A DNA stretch of 64,000 nt from assembly GCF_003114855.1 (NCBI RefSeq), contig NZ_BFBB01000009.1:62001-126000 (forward strand), given 5' to 3'. Positions 26,555-34,969 of the stretch are shown here, piece after piece. The first letter of the stretch is position 1. Each line of letters begins with the position of its first letter. The notes beneath the pieces are model-generated. The model did no database searches. It was not told the origin of the DNA and was given only the letters and a program-made list of their open reading frames with translations. Both the position numbers and the translations under genes were made by a program. The DNA is from Leptospira ryugenii (GTDB taxonomy: Bacteria; Spirochaetota; Leptospiria; Leptospirales; Leptospiraceae).

Positions 26555-29011
26555 ATGCAAACTAAATTAAGTGTTTCTAGCCTGGAACTTTGTTCCCATT
26601 GTGGGAATCCGATTGAACTTGTTCGGATCCAATCAAAAATTGATGGCCTAGATAAATACTTTTGCTGCGAAGGGTGTGAGACGGTTTACTCGCTCGTTCA
26701 TTCAATCTCCGCTGACAATTATTATAAACTCCGAGGATCCCAAACTGTTGAAAGAGTAAGCCGCGAGGAGCATGAAGACTTTGATATTGATTCTTTTGAT
26801 TCGCCTGCTGTTTTTGAAAAATACGTAACCCTTCAAAATGGAATCGCTGAAGTATATATAAGAATCACCAATATACACTGTGCCGCCTGTGTTTGGTTAA
26901 ACGAAAAGGTTCTCTCCGAAGCCAAAGGTGTTCTGTCTGCCAAAATCAACTTTGCTTCAGGCAGAGCAAAAGTAAGCTTCGAGCCAAGTACAATCAAACT
27001 ATCATCTATCATCCGATTGATCCGAAACATAGGTTATAAGGCCCAACTCTATGCCCCGGGACAAAAAACACAGACCCAGAAAAAAAGCTTACAAACTCTC
27101 TTTATGCGTATTGGCATTGCTGGCTTCGCATTTGGCAACATGATGATCTTGAGTGTTGCTCTTTATAGTGGTTACTTTTCAGGAATAGATACAAATTTTA
27201 AGAGATTATTTCACTATGCCTCTTGGTTTTTTGCAACGCCCGCCTATCTATACTCTGGCTATCCTTTTATGAGAGGTTTTTTCCAAAGTATAAAACAAAA
27301 AACTCTAACTATGGATTTTCTTCTTTTTTTGGGGATCTCACTCGCCTACTTTTATTCTGTCTTTGTTACTTTAACAGATAGAGGCGAAGTGTATTTTGAC
27401 TCAGTTGCGATGATCTATTTCTTTATTTTAATCGGTAAGTACTTTGAGGAAAAGGCAAGGTTTAAAGCTTCCGAAGAAATAGAATCACTGCTCTGTAAAT
27501 TACCAGAGTCAGCAATTTTGGTTGTGGAAGGTGTCGAAACTCAGGTAGAATCAAACCGCATCAAACAAAATGATCGAATTAAGATTCTACCAGGTATGCG
27601 AGTACCTGTGGATGGAATCATCGAAACCAATCTGGTACTCGTTGACGAATCATTTCTAACGGGCGAATCCAAACCAATCGAAAAACAAAAAGGTGACAAA
27701 TTGCTCGCAGGTTCTCTTGCCTTGGATTTTCCCATTGAGTTGATTGCAAGTTCTGATTACCATGCCTCTACCCTTTCCAATTTGAAGGTCCGCTTGGAGG
27801 AGGCACTCCTGACAAAACCTAAAATCCAAGTCCTCACCGAAAAAATTGCATCTTATTTTATAAGTATCGTTTTTATCATTGCGCTGCTCACCTGTGCCGT
27901 CTGGCTCATTCGAACAAATTTTGACATTGAAAGAGCTTTGGTATATACTATCTCGGTCTTAATCGTTGCTTGTCCTTGTGCTCTTGGAATTTCTGTGCCT
28001 ACAGCTTTGGTTATGAACCATATCGTAAATTCCGAACATGGTGTACTTTTAAAAAATCCTAGTGTGATAGAGCCCCTTTCTCAGATTGACATTATTTTTT
28101 TGGATAAAACAGGGACATTGACAGAAGGAAAATTCCAAGTTAAAAGCAATACCATATCCGATCTATATTTACCTGTTGTGTATCATCTCGAACGAGAACT
28201 GAACCATCCCTTGGCTAAATCCATCGTACGGTATTTAAAACCGCTGGTAGAGTCATCTCCGTCAACATCTCAGATCGAAAAAAAATCTTTCCAAGCAATA
28301 CCTGGGCAAGGAATCAAAGCAATCGTTAGCCTTGGGGCTGAGGATTGGATTGTTCTACTTGGCAACCATAGACTGATGGATATCAACGAAATCCCTTGGC
28401 CTCGAGAAAGCACCGAAGAAGGCACCTCTGTTCATTTAGCCATAAACGGGATCTACAAAGGACAGATGAGTTTATCTGATTCCATTCGACCTGGTGCGCA
28501 AAATTTAGTAACTTCATTGCAGAGCCGTATCAGCCAAATCGTTCTATTATCGGGTGATGGAGATTCAGCCGTTGCTGCCACTGCCGAGGAACTACAAATC
28601 AACGATTTCGAGTCAAACCAAAGCCCAGACGACAAATGGAAAAAGATAGAATCGGCAAAGAATCAGCACAAAATCGTAGCTATGGTTGGGGACGGGATTA
28701 ATGATAGTCTTTCTCTCGCGGCAGCAGATGTCTCAATCTCACATACAGAAGCAGAAGACCTATCCTTAGAAAAATCTGACGTCGTCTTGACCTCCGGAAA
28801 TCTAAATGGAATCACATTTGCTATCGAATCTGCAGCTCTAACAAGAAGGGTAATTAAACAGAATATTATAATTTCTTTATGTTACAATTCCATCATGTTA
28901 CCTCTTGCCGTTTTTGGTTTTATGCTGCCAGTTCTATGCTCAGTATTTATGGCAAGTTCCTCATTGACTGTTATCTTAAATTCTCTTTCCATCAGATATC
29001 GGAGGAACTAA
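26555..29011 (+). CDS. ccoI: copper-transporting P1B-type ATPase of the cbb3 cluster
   Basis: 818 residues. The N-terminus has a zinc-ribbon-like CSHCGNP and YFCCEGCETVY segment typical of CcoI/FixI. An HMA metal-binding domain with CAACVW follows near residue 111. Eight membrane helices include the ion-binding CPCALGISVPTALV motif. The phosphorylation motif is DKTGTLTEG (Asp near residue 523), the actuator has TGES, and the hinge has GDGINDS. It exports Cu(I) from the cytoplasm for insertion into CcoN, rather than for resistance. The start is the ATG at 26555. Confidence 0.94.
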   Translation: MQTKLSVSSLELCSHCGNPIELVRIQSKIDGLDKYFCCEGCETVYSLVHSISADNYYKLRGSQTVERVSREEHEDFDIDSFDSPAVFEKYVTLQNGIAEVYIRITNIHCAACVWLNEKVLSEAKGVLSAKINFASGRAKVSFEPSTIKLSSIIRLIRNIGYKAQLYAPGQKTQTQKKSLQTLFMRIGIAGFAFGNMMILSVALYSGYFSGIDTNFKRLFHYASWFFATPAYLYSGYPFMRGFFQSIKQKTLTMDFLLFLGISLAYFYSVFVTLTDRGEVYFDSVAMIYFFILIGKYFEEKARFKASEEIESLLCKLPESAILVVEGVETQVESNRIKQNDRIKILPGMRVPVDGIIETNLVLVDESFLTGESKPIEKQKGDKLLAGSLALDFPIELIASSDYHASTLSNLKVRLEEALLTKPKIQVLTEKIASYFISIVFIIALLTCAVWLIRTNFDIERALVYTISVLIVACPCALGISVPTALVMNHIVNSEHGVLLKNPSVIEPLSQIDIIFLDKTGTLTEGKFQVKSNTISDLYLPVVYHLERELNHPLAKSIVRYLKPLVESSPSTSQIEKKSFQAIPGQGIKAIVSLGAEDWIVLLGNHRLMDINEIPWPRESTEEGTSVHLAINGIYKGQMSLSDSIRPGAQNLVTSLQSRISQIVLLSGDGDSAVAATAEELQINDFESNQSPDDKWKKIESAKNQHKIVAMVGDGINDSLSLAAADVSISHTEAEDLSLEKSDVVLTSGNLNGITFAIESAALTRRVIKQNIIISLCYNSIMLPLAVFGFMLPVLCSVFMASSSLTVILNSLSIRYRRN

Positions 29012-29012
29012 A

Positions 29013-29183
29013 ATGGAGGCACTGTACCTTACCATCCCTATAGCGACCGTGATTGCTTTTTTCTTTTTGTGGCTATTTGTTACCGCGATTAAAAAAGGAC
29101 AATTTGAAGATATCGAAGCACCAAAGTACCGAATCTTTTTTGAGGATGATCTTCCATCTGATAGGGAAAAGGGTCAAAAATGA
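29013..29183 (+). CDS. ccoS: cbb3 oxidase assembly protein CcoS
   Basis: A 56-residue gene starting 1 nt after ccoI, with GGAGGAAC ribosome binding site. The protein has one membrane helix (MEALYLTIPIATVIAFFFLW). It is followed by the diagnostic CcoS block GQFEDIEAPKYRIFFEDD. CcoS is required for incorporation of heme and copper cofactors in the oxidase. Its stop overlaps the start of the next gene (ATGA). Confidence 0.9.
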   Translation: MEALYLTIPIATVIAFFFLWLFVTAIKKGQFEDIEAPKYRIFFEDDLPSDREKGQK

Positions 29184-29866
29184 ATCCCGAATCTCTAGGA
29201 TTGTTGGGCTCGGCTTTTCTCTTTGGCCTCACGAGTAGCGTGCACTGCGTTGCTATGTGTGGTCCGATTGTGAGTCTCTTACAAAAGTCTGCACCCAAGA
29301 ATCAGGTTTTTTTTCTACATCAATCTGGGAGATTGTTTTCCTATCTCCTGATGGGTATATTCCTTGCTTCTCTCGGGAAGGGTGCCAACTCCTTTGGTAG
29401 CTTGGTTGAAATCCAAAACATTGCAGGAATACTCTCAATTTTGATGATTATAATGCTTGGATTTCAATACCTTGTCAGAGGGAAGAGTATCAATGCATTT
29501 AGTAGGATCTATGCATTTTTACAAAATCGACTTAGGAATGATAAACATTCCATTCATTGGGATCGTTTTCTATTGGGTTCTTTGAGTGCCTTTCTGCCTT
29601 GTGGTATCTTATATCCAGCCTATGCCATGTCCTTTGCTACGGGCGAAATTTCAATGGGCCTTATGGTGATGCTTTCTTTTTTTATTGGCACAGTACCGGC
29701 ACTCTTTGGTTTTTCCTTGGGATTTCGCACTTTTGCTTCGGTTTTAGGGCCAAGGTATGTGCGGTATCTAGGAGTTGTGATGGTCGTAGTGGCCTTGGGA
29801 TTTTCCTCGTATCGATTGATGCACCCGACCCATTCCGAGTCTTGTGCACATCCCCACTCGGACTGA
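29180..29866 (+). CDS. sulfite exporter TauE/SafE-type membrane protein (UreH domain)
   Basis: 228 residues with six or so membrane helices and the signature SSVHCVAMCGP in the first helix, typical of the UreH/SafE-like proteins (PF13386) found at the end of cbb3 clusters. The SVHCVAMC motif suggests metal binding, and such proteins have been linked to copper delivery for cbb3 biogenesis; I infer the same here. It overlaps ccoS by 4 nt and ends the cluster. A C-terminal HPTHSESCAHPHSD tail adds several His and one Cys. It converges on the small membrane protein gene with a 1-nt gap. Confidence 0.85.
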   Translation: MNPESLGLLGSAFLFGLTSSVHCVAMCGPIVSLLQKSAPKNQVFFLHQSGRLFSYLLMGIFLASLGKGANSFGSLVEIQNIAGILSILMIIMLGFQYLVRGKSINAFSRIYAFLQNRLRNDKHSIHWDRFLLGSLSAFLPCGILYPAYAMSFATGEISMGLMVMLSFFIGTVPALFGFSLGFRTFASVLGPRYVRYLGVVMVVVALGFSSYRLMHPTHSESCAHPHSD

Positions 29867-29867
29867 C

Positions 29868-30128
29868 TCATTCGTTTACATCGGAAAAAAGTATCGAGAC
29901 CGAATCATACTCTTCCACTAAGTAAGCAAGCTGGTTTGAAAACTCATCATTGTTTATATTCAATCCCATTGCAGAAAAAAGACCGAGCAAAGCAAATAAA
30001 CATGCAGCCGCCACCAAACGAGTGTTTCTTCTTTCTCTTTGGAATCGTTTTTCTGTTTTTTGTTTGATACGAAGATCAAAGGTCTGATCTTGTAACAATT
30101 CTTCCCATTTTCGTTTTTTAGGTTTCAT
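29868..30128 (-). CDS. small single-TM protein, candidate anti-sigma factor
   Basis: 86 residues. A basic cytoplasmic N-terminus of about 38 residues (MKPKKRKWEELLQDQTFDL) is followed by one membrane helix (RLVAAACLFALLGLFSAMGL) and a short acidic periplasmic tail (NNDEFSNQLAYLVEEYDS). It overlaps the 3' end of the ECF sigma gene by 11 nt. Topology and position resemble CnrY-type anti-sigma factors, short proteins that hold an ECF sigma at the membrane. There is no zinc-binding ZAS motif. The assignment rests on context, not on clear homology. Confidence 0.6.
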   Translation of the reverse strand: MKPKKRKWEELLQDQTFDLRIKQKTEKRFQRERRNTRLVAAACLFALLGLFSAMGLNINNDEFSNQLAYLVEEYDSVSILFSDVNE

Positions 30129-30639
30129 GTTTCAATTCTCCTATGAGATTTTTGCGAATCCATTCTTTGGCTCGGAACAATCTTGATTTTACAGTTCCTT
30201 GTTTCATTGCCAAGTCATTTGCAATTTCTTCCATCGACTTTCCTGCAAGATATAGCTTTAAGGGCAATTTGTATGGCTCAGGCACTGTTCTCAAAAGCTT
30301 CTCCATTTGAAATGAGTTGATAAGGTCTTCGGATTCCTCTCTCTGCAATGTTTGGAACTGATCGGAGTCCAAGTATTTTTTTGCCTTTTCCTCTTCTTTG
30401 ATTCGTTTTGCGTTCACACGCTTAGATTCATTTTTGGCTATTTGGTAGATCCAAGTTGAAAGTTTAGAATCACCTCGAAATTGGCCTTTTTGTAAGGACT
30501 TATACACACGGAAGTAGACTTCTTGGACAATGTCTTCTGTGGAATCATCAAAACGATCGATGAGGGTTTCACCGATCGTTTTGAGTACCAACAACTTTGT
30601 TTCAGACACCAAGGATTCAAAATTGTTATGGCTTTGCAT
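30118..30639 (-). CDS. ECF-type RNA polymerase sigma factor
   Basis: 173 residues with the two standard ECF domains. Region 2 is DIVQEVYFRVYKSLQKGQF followed by DSKLSTWIYQIAKNESK (about 40-80). Region 4 is the helix-turn-helix MEEIANDLAMKQGTVKSRL with the following LFRAKEWIRKNL (about 125-160). It recruits RNA polymerase to a specific promoter set. The gene is 19 nt downstream of the Spy-like lipoprotein gene and overlaps the single-TM gene, so the three form one unit. The upstream promoter 31131-31158 fits the sigmaE type and may be its own target. Confidence 0.92.
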   Translation of the reverse strand: MQSHNNFESLVSETKLLVLKTIGETLIDRFDDSTEDIVQEVYFRVYKSLQKGQFRGDSKLSTWIYQIAKNESKRVNAKRIKEEEKAKKYLDSDQFQTLQREESEDLINSFQMEKLLRTVPEPYKLPLKLYLAGKSMEEIANDLAMKQGTVKSRLFRAKEWIRKNLIGELKHET

Positions 30640-30658
30640 ATTCTTTGAAGAAATCTAC

Positions 30659-31108
30659 TTACTCTTCAGGTTTAAATCGTTTCGCGAATTTTTCAATCAA
30701 ATCACCAAGTTCTTGTCTTTGTTCAGGTCGAAGGACGGCATGAAACTCAATCATTTTTGCCTGAAAGAATTTTCTCATTTCTGTATGCCTTTTGTCTTGT
30801 TCTGTACTAAGTTTATCAAGAACCTTTGTATCAATGGTATCCTTACGAATTTGGCTGACCACTTCTTTCACCCAATTTTCCTTTTGAGGATCCAGTTCTT
30901 TATGCTTAGCAATCAACTCTGTTTTGATACTTTCCAATTTGGTTTTTTGGGCATCGTCCAGATCTAATTTTGAGGTTAGTTTATCTGCTACCCAATTGAT
31001 CCTTTTTTCGAAACTATAGTGGCCTCTGCAATTTGCGAGCACGGTCAGCGACACTATTGTCATGAGAGCAAACAAACTAATTTTCTTGAATTTTGAAGAT
31101 TGTAACAC
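30659..31108 (-). CDS. Spy/CpxP/CnrX-like periplasmic lipoprotein
   Basis: 149 residues from a GTG start with AGGAG 8 nt upstream. The signal sequence ends in lipobox LANC (Cys27). The mature protein is entirely helical with two LTxxQ-type motifs (DLDDAQKTKLESIKTEL and LRPEQRQELGDL), as in the Spy/CpxP/ZraP/CnrX group. Histidines at 30, 69, 108 and 123 and Met111/119 could form a metal site, as in CnrX. It is the first gene of a unit with an ECF sigma and a candidate anti-sigma factor, so it may be the periplasmic sensor. The ligand is unknown. Confidence 0.75.
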   Translation of the reverse strand: MLQSSKFKKISLFALMTIVSLTVLANCRGHYSFEKRINWVADKLTSKLDLDDAQKTKLESIKTELIAKHKELDPQKENWVKEVVSQIRKDTIDTKVLDKLSTEQDKRHTEMRKFFQAKMIEFHAVLRPEQRQELGDLIEKFAKRFKPEE

Positions 31109-31130
31109 GATTCTTCTCCTGTTTTGCCTA

Positions 31131-31158
31131 TGAGACCCAAGAAGAAGAGAAAAGTTCC
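31131..31158 (-). promoter_or_regulatory. sigmaE-like ECF promoter
   Basis: Read on the minus strand, the sequence is GGAACTT, then a 16-nt spacer, then TCTCA. This matches the E. coli sigmaE consensus GGAACTT-N16-TCTGA with one mismatch. It sits 22 nt before the GTG of the Spy-like lipoprotein, so the transcript start would fall just before the AGGAG ribosome binding site. It suggests that the ECF sigma regulates its own operon. Confidence 0.6.
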
Positions 31159-31172
31159 CAGATCAAAAAAAA

Positions 31173-31586
31173 TTAGGGATGTTCGGTGAAAGTGTATTTC
31201 GATTGGATATGAGTCAAAATCCTCGCTTTGGATTCTCTCTTTTCAATCATAAACTCTAAATTTGGATCTTGGATATCAAACAAGACACTTGAAAGAATGG
31301 CTTCCTTGGCAGTAGCCGTTAACTGACCTTGCAAAAGAAATCCTGTATAGTGATAGTTGATGTTGGAAGCTGATTGAGCAGCTTCACTCGTTTCCCAAAC
31401 ATTCCCGCTGATTTCTTTTGTTTGAAAGTTCACTTTTACAATGCCCAATCTCGCAGAGTAATATTCCAAAAATAACAAGGCCTCATCTTTAAAATGGAAA
31501 TCCAAAGCGGAATGAATTCTACTCAATTCTCCTACACTGCGAACCACCACGCGATTGGGACCTTTTGTATAGTACTCCAGTTTCAA
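31173..31586 (-). CDS. protein of unknown function
   Basis: 137 residues without signal peptide or membrane segment. The start MKLEYYTKGPNRVVVRSVGEL and the rest are mixed alpha/beta in appearance. Segments such as VKVNFQTKEISGNVWE and NYHYTGFLLQGQLTATAKEAI suggest a beta-sheet core. No family recognised. It follows the NAD(P)-binding protein gene by 4 nt and is probably cotranscribed with it. It ends 64 nt before the start of the sigma unit, and the intervening bases carry that unit's promoter. Confidence 0.65.
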   Translation of the reverse strand: MKLEYYTKGPNRVVVRSVGELSRIHSALDFHFKDEALLFLEYYSARLGIVKVNFQTKEISGNVWETSEAAQSASNINYHYTGFLLQGQLTATAKEAILSSVLFDIQDPNLEFMIEKRESKARILTHIQSKYTFTEHP

Positions 31587-31590
31587 CAGC

Positions 31591-32226
31591 CTATCCTACC
31601 AATGTTGTTTTTTTAAGATAATTCCTGTAAGTTGCCTCACGAATCAAGTAATCTGCGCAATCGAAACGAGAAATATTCTCCGCTCTTACATCCGTCAGAT
31701 CTTCCAAAACTCTATAAACTCCCGTGAGTGGTCCATTTGTCAGAAATCCGGGACGGCAGATACTCCAATCCAGTGCCGATTTTTTTACAAGGTTCTCCTG
31801 CCTATCCTTATCTTTATATAAGGCTCTTAACAAGAAGGGTCTCGTAAAATAGGCATAAAAAAAACTACCATGACCTTTGCTATCGCCAGCGCCGATTCCC
31901 GTGACTACTAGGAGATAGGCCTTTGGATTCCAGCCTAACATTGCATCTATGATATTTTTTGTGGCTTGGGAAAAAAAGGAACAATGCGAAAATTGGATGG
32001 GAAGGCCTAAAGTCACAATAATTGTATTTGCTCCCACAATGGTATTCTTTACTGCCTCGGGATCCAAGGCAGAACCTAAATGTGCTGTGAGCGTTGGCAA
32101 AAGAGGGATGGGCAAAGGACTCCTCGACAGGGTTTTGACCTTCCAGCCTCTTTCGAGCGCCAAACTGGTGGTAGCTAGGCCGATTCCCTTGGAAGCGCCA
32201 ATGACAGCGATGGTCTTTGTATTCAT
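31591..32226 (-). CDS. NAD(P)-binding oxidoreductase-like protein (atypical SDR)
   Basis: 211 residues. A Rossmann nucleotide-binding motif GASKGIG at residues 10-16 is followed by LSRSPLPIP where NADP phosphate is usually bound, and then NTIIVTLGLP and LLVVTGIGAGDSKGHG. This fits the NmrA/BVR-like atypical short-chain dehydrogenase group (NAD(P)H-binding, PF13460). The catalytic Tyr-x-x-x-Lys of classical SDRs is not evident, so the enzyme's reaction is unknown. Cytoplasmic. It pairs with the downstream unknown gene. Confidence 0.82.
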   Translation of the reverse strand: MNTKTIAVIGASKGIGLATTSLALERGWKVKTLSRSPLPIPLLPTLTAHLGSALDPEAVKNTIVGANTIIVTLGLPIQFSHCSFFSQATKNIIDAMLGWNPKAYLLVVTGIGAGDSKGHGSFFYAYFTRPFLLRALYKDKDRQENLVKKSALDWSICRPGFLTNGPLTGVYRVLEDLTDVRAENISRFDCADYLIREATYRNYLKKTTLVG

Positions 32227-32330
32227 AGATCAAATTGTTCGTTAATACCCTTTCCATTTCAATTCAAATCTGATCATGGTTCTTAGAAGAGACTTGTTTT
32301 CTGAGAGGGCCTACTAGAATAGCGGTGAAC

Positions 32331-32876
32331 ATGAAAGATTTAGAAACGAAATTTCAAGCGATGAGAAAGTCCATAAATACGACCGAAGAAGCATTTCGGC
32401 TCTATGATGCCCTCCCCGTTGTCCAAATCGAAGAAATGATGGGCATGTGGAAAGGCTCTGGATTTCCCACTGGGCATACAATGGATGGGGCCCTTGAAAC
32501 TTTTAACTGGTATGGTAAAGAGTTTGAGGATGCAGACCATGTTCACCCTTTGGTATTCCGCTCCTTGTTTGGTACTCTCTTCAAGGTAAATCCAGCTTTA
32601 ATGCCTGTTCGGTTAGCGACTCTCATTCCATCAAAACCTTTTGGATTCTTAAAGTACATCTTTCTGCCTCTACGTTTCTTTTTCCAAGCTTGGTCCTCCA
32701 AAGCCAGAGTGCGTTTAACAGAGTTTCGGGGGAAGGTGACGGCAACTATGGTGTATGACCAACTTCCCATACATGACGTATTTCGCCGGGTCAATGACAA
32801 AACTTTACTCGGCTGTATGGACTATAAAGGAATGGGTCAGTTTTTCTTCTTTGTTCTGGAGAAAGTAGAGCCCTAA
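32331..32876 (+). CDS. GXWXG/DUF4334 domain protein
   Basis: About 181 residues. The first third contains the GXWXG-type motif (MMGMWKGSGFPTGHTMDGAL near residue 38). The rest matches the DUF4334 pattern, with VRLTEFRGKVTATMVYDQLPI and DHVHPLVFR. This two-domain architecture is widespread, and its role is unknown. No signal peptide. I chose the ATG at 32331; a GTG two codons earlier is possible, and neither has a strong ribosome binding site. It is divergent from the SDR gene with 104 nt between. Confidence 0.8.
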   Translation: MKDLETKFQAMRKSINTTEEAFRLYDALPVVQIEEMMGMWKGSGFPTGHTMDGALETFNWYGKEFEDADHVHPLVFRSLFGTLFKVNPALMPVRLATLIPSKPFGFLKYIFLPLRFFFQAWSSKARVRLTEFRGKVTATMVYDQLPIHDVFRRVNDKTLLGCMDYKGMGQFFFFVLEKVEP

Positions 32877-32942
32877 GTTCCTTTCCAAATGAGACATATT
32901 TTTTTCTCAAGGATGTCCACTTTTGGCCGATGAGAATATTAT

Positions 32943-33533
32943 ATGGACTTTTCCCAAATACCTTCTTCCTTCGCGCCACTTTTGGGCAGAGTCCGCGAAC
33001 TGGAAGTATTGACTTCCCAGCCAAAGTCGTGGGTAAGCTTCCCAGAATTGATTGAAAAGAACTTAAAACCAGATGTTCCCAAGGAAAATAGGGAGGCCAC
33101 TGTCTCCCCTACGCAAGTTTTGCCGGCACAAGCACCAAAATCAGAAACAAACCTAAGCAGCATCATACACGAGAAAGCAGAGGAAAAAGGATTGGATCCT
33201 AACTTGGTGAAAGCCATCATCCAAACAGAATCTGGGTTCCAACCAAAGGCTGTGTCTCCCAAGGGAGCTCTTGGTCTTATGCAATTGATGCCGAAAACTG
33301 CAGAAATGTTAGGTGTGGATGATCCTTTAGATCCAAGCGCAAACATTGAAGGTGGAACGACATACTTTCGGGATATGTTGCAAAAGTTTGGAGACATTGA
33401 CAAAGCTCTAGCCGCATACAACGCGGGACCAGGTGCGGTCAAAAAGTACGGAGGAGTCCCACCCTACTCAGAAACGCAAACTTACATCGAAAAGGTAAAA
33501 TCTAATTATAAGAAGTTTTCGAGGGAACTGTAA
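32943..33533 (+). CDS. lytic transglycosylase (SLT domain)
   Basis: 196 residues. The C-terminal half (about 80-190) is a classic SLT lysozyme-like domain: catalytic Glu in AIIQTESGFQPKAVS, then GALGLMQLMPKTAE and ALAAYNAGPGAVKKYGG. The N-terminal 75 residues are a low-complexity Pro/Lys linker. There is no recognisable signal peptide (MDFSQIPSSFAPLLG). That is unusual for a peptidoglycan enzyme and raises the option of export by another route such as the flagellar system. It cleaves the MurNAc-GlcNAc bond to form 1,6-anhydro ends. It converges on the next gene with a 2-nt gap. Confidence 0.9.
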   Translation: MDFSQIPSSFAPLLGRVRELEVLTSQPKSWVSFPELIEKNLKPDVPKENREATVSPTQVLPAQAPKSETNLSSIIHEKAEEKGLDPNLVKAIIQTESGFQPKAVSPKGALGLMQLMPKTAEMLGVDDPLDPSANIEGGTTYFRDMLQKFGDIDKALAAYNAGPGAVKKYGGVPPYSETQTYIEKVKSNYKKFSREL

Positions 33534-33535
33534 AC

Positions 33536-34867
33536 TCAAAAGAAAGATAGATAGCCAAATTTTGCCTGAAGACTTTTCGTATAACGACCATAAGAGGAGC
33601 CCTCAGGAATCGATTCCCAAGCATCTGAGATCTTCTTGTTGATAAAATCAAGACTAGAAATCGACTTTATCCTTTGAGATAAGGTCATTTGCACCAAGGC
33701 CGTATCCTCTCCTAAAGGAACCAAACCAGAAACACGTGTATTACGTTTGCCAAACAATGTTTTCTGGATCAAGGCGACATCTTGGGTCCAAATCCCTTTC
33801 ACATAAATAAAAATCTTTGGATTTTCATCCCTTGTCTGTAGGTAGTTGGTCTTTGTTTTTGTAGAGAAATAAAGGGAATATGCAAACTCTTTAGGCAGAT
33901 AGATAGGATCGGATTTTAAAATGGCGGCTTGGCCAAAGGCCTTGGTAATTGCATTTGTCTGAGCGTCCCATGGTTCGATGGCTGACCGAGTTAAATCTCT
34001 ATAGATAAAAAAGATGGAAAGCGCCACGAGAAATACTGCGACTACAGATGCGGTGTATGTATTTAATTCTTTCTCCGTTTTGAGAAGAATATGAGCAATG
34101 CCTATGAGTAGCATAGGTGCGATTACAAGTTTGGTGATAGAAAGCCAATCTTGAAATAAAAAACGACTAGATTGTTTTCCAAAAAAATCAAAATAAGAAA
34201 AACAGAATATTGTAATACCAAGAGAAAACAAATAAGTTAACAAGAAGATAAACGGAACATTTCTCTTTTTGAAGAATACCGAAGTCTTTTGAGCTTGTTT
34301 CCTAGCCCCTCGGATCCCAGAAAAGAGAACAAAAAAAGTAAATGCAAGAAGAAACATCTTTAAACTAGAAAGGAACGCAAACAAAATGAAGCTAGGGAAA
34401 ACAAGCAGATCCCCCATCTTTTCTAAGCGGAAAGTTAAAAAGACTAGCAAGATAAAATCTAAAGCTACTAGCTCAGGGAAATATTCAGTCGGGAATGAAT
34501 AAGAAAAAGGAAGGAAAGCAGCAAGATAGAGAGCAAGGTAGTGGTTTCTTCCCCATAAATTTCTTCGGAGCAACAACAGAAACAAATGTAAAAACAAGCT
34601 ATAAAAAAAACCAGCTAACGATAAAAATGCGGGAGCATAGTTTAGGCCTAGTAATTTCTTCCAGGTGAGCAAAAGAACGAATGGAAGCGGCTCTCTTGCC
34701 GAAAGAAAGCCTCCCTCCTCGGTCAAAGAACGTAAATTTGCCAAAAATTCCCATTCAGTCTCAGATAAAGGGAAAGGCCTAAACCAAGAAAAAAGAGTAA
34801 AAGCCAACGAGAGTACCAAGATGCTCAAAAAGAAAGAAGGATATGAAATGGGCTTTGGTTCTCGCAT
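33536..34867 (-). CDS. multi-pass integral membrane protein
   Basis: About 443 residues with ten or more hydrophobic segments in the first 270 residues (such as FFLSILVLSLAFTLFSWF and LFLHLFLLLLRR). A soluble C-terminal region of about 130 residues ends in FGYLSFF. The arrangement of a short acidic loop after the first helix (LSETEWEFLANL) and many helices resembles GT-C membrane glycosyltransferases, but I cannot see a convincing catalytic signature. I therefore call it an unknown membrane protein. The ATG at 34867 was chosen over a TTG two codons upstream. Confidence 0.7.
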   Translation of the reverse strand: MREPKPISYPSFFLSILVLSLAFTLFSWFRPFPLSETEWEFLANLRSLTEEGGFLSAREPLPFVLLLTWKKLLGLNYAPAFLSLAGFFYSLFLHLFLLLLRRNLWGRNHYLALYLAAFLPFSYSFPTEYFPELVALDFILLVFLTFRLEKMGDLLVFPSFILFAFLSSLKMFLLAFTFFVLFSGIRGARKQAQKTSVFFKKRNVPFIFLLTYLFSLGITIFCFSYFDFFGKQSSRFLFQDWLSITKLVIAPMLLIGIAHILLKTEKELNTYTASVVAVFLVALSIFFIYRDLTRSAIEPWDAQTNAITKAFGQAAILKSDPIYLPKEFAYSLYFSTKTKTNYLQTRDENPKIFIYVKGIWTQDVALIQKTLFGKRNTRVSGLVPLGEDTALVQMTLSQRIKSISSLDFINKKISDAWESIPEGSSYGRYTKSLQAKFGYLSFF

Positions 34868-34912
34868 GGGCAAAAGCTAGATTTTAAACTAGTCCTTTGA
34901 TAAATTTTAGGT

Positions 34913-34934
34913 GAAATTATTCCAGAATAATTTC
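34913..34934. promoter_or_regulatory. 9-bp perfect inverted repeat upstream of meaA
   Basis: GAAATTATT and AATAATTTC flank the 4-nt spacer CCAG. The centre lies about 46 nt before the meaA start codon, in the 102-bp gap between divergent genes. The size and symmetry fit a regulator binding site better than an RNA terminator, since no T-run follows. No cognate regulator is identifiable. Confidence 0.35.
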
Positions 34935-34969
34935 GATTATACATAGAATTTCATAAAAAGAGGCGCCCC

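Noticed and set aside
32939..33442. 167-codon minus-strand frame opposite the SLT gene
   Set aside because: It is antisense to a conserved SLT domain and has no protein-like features.
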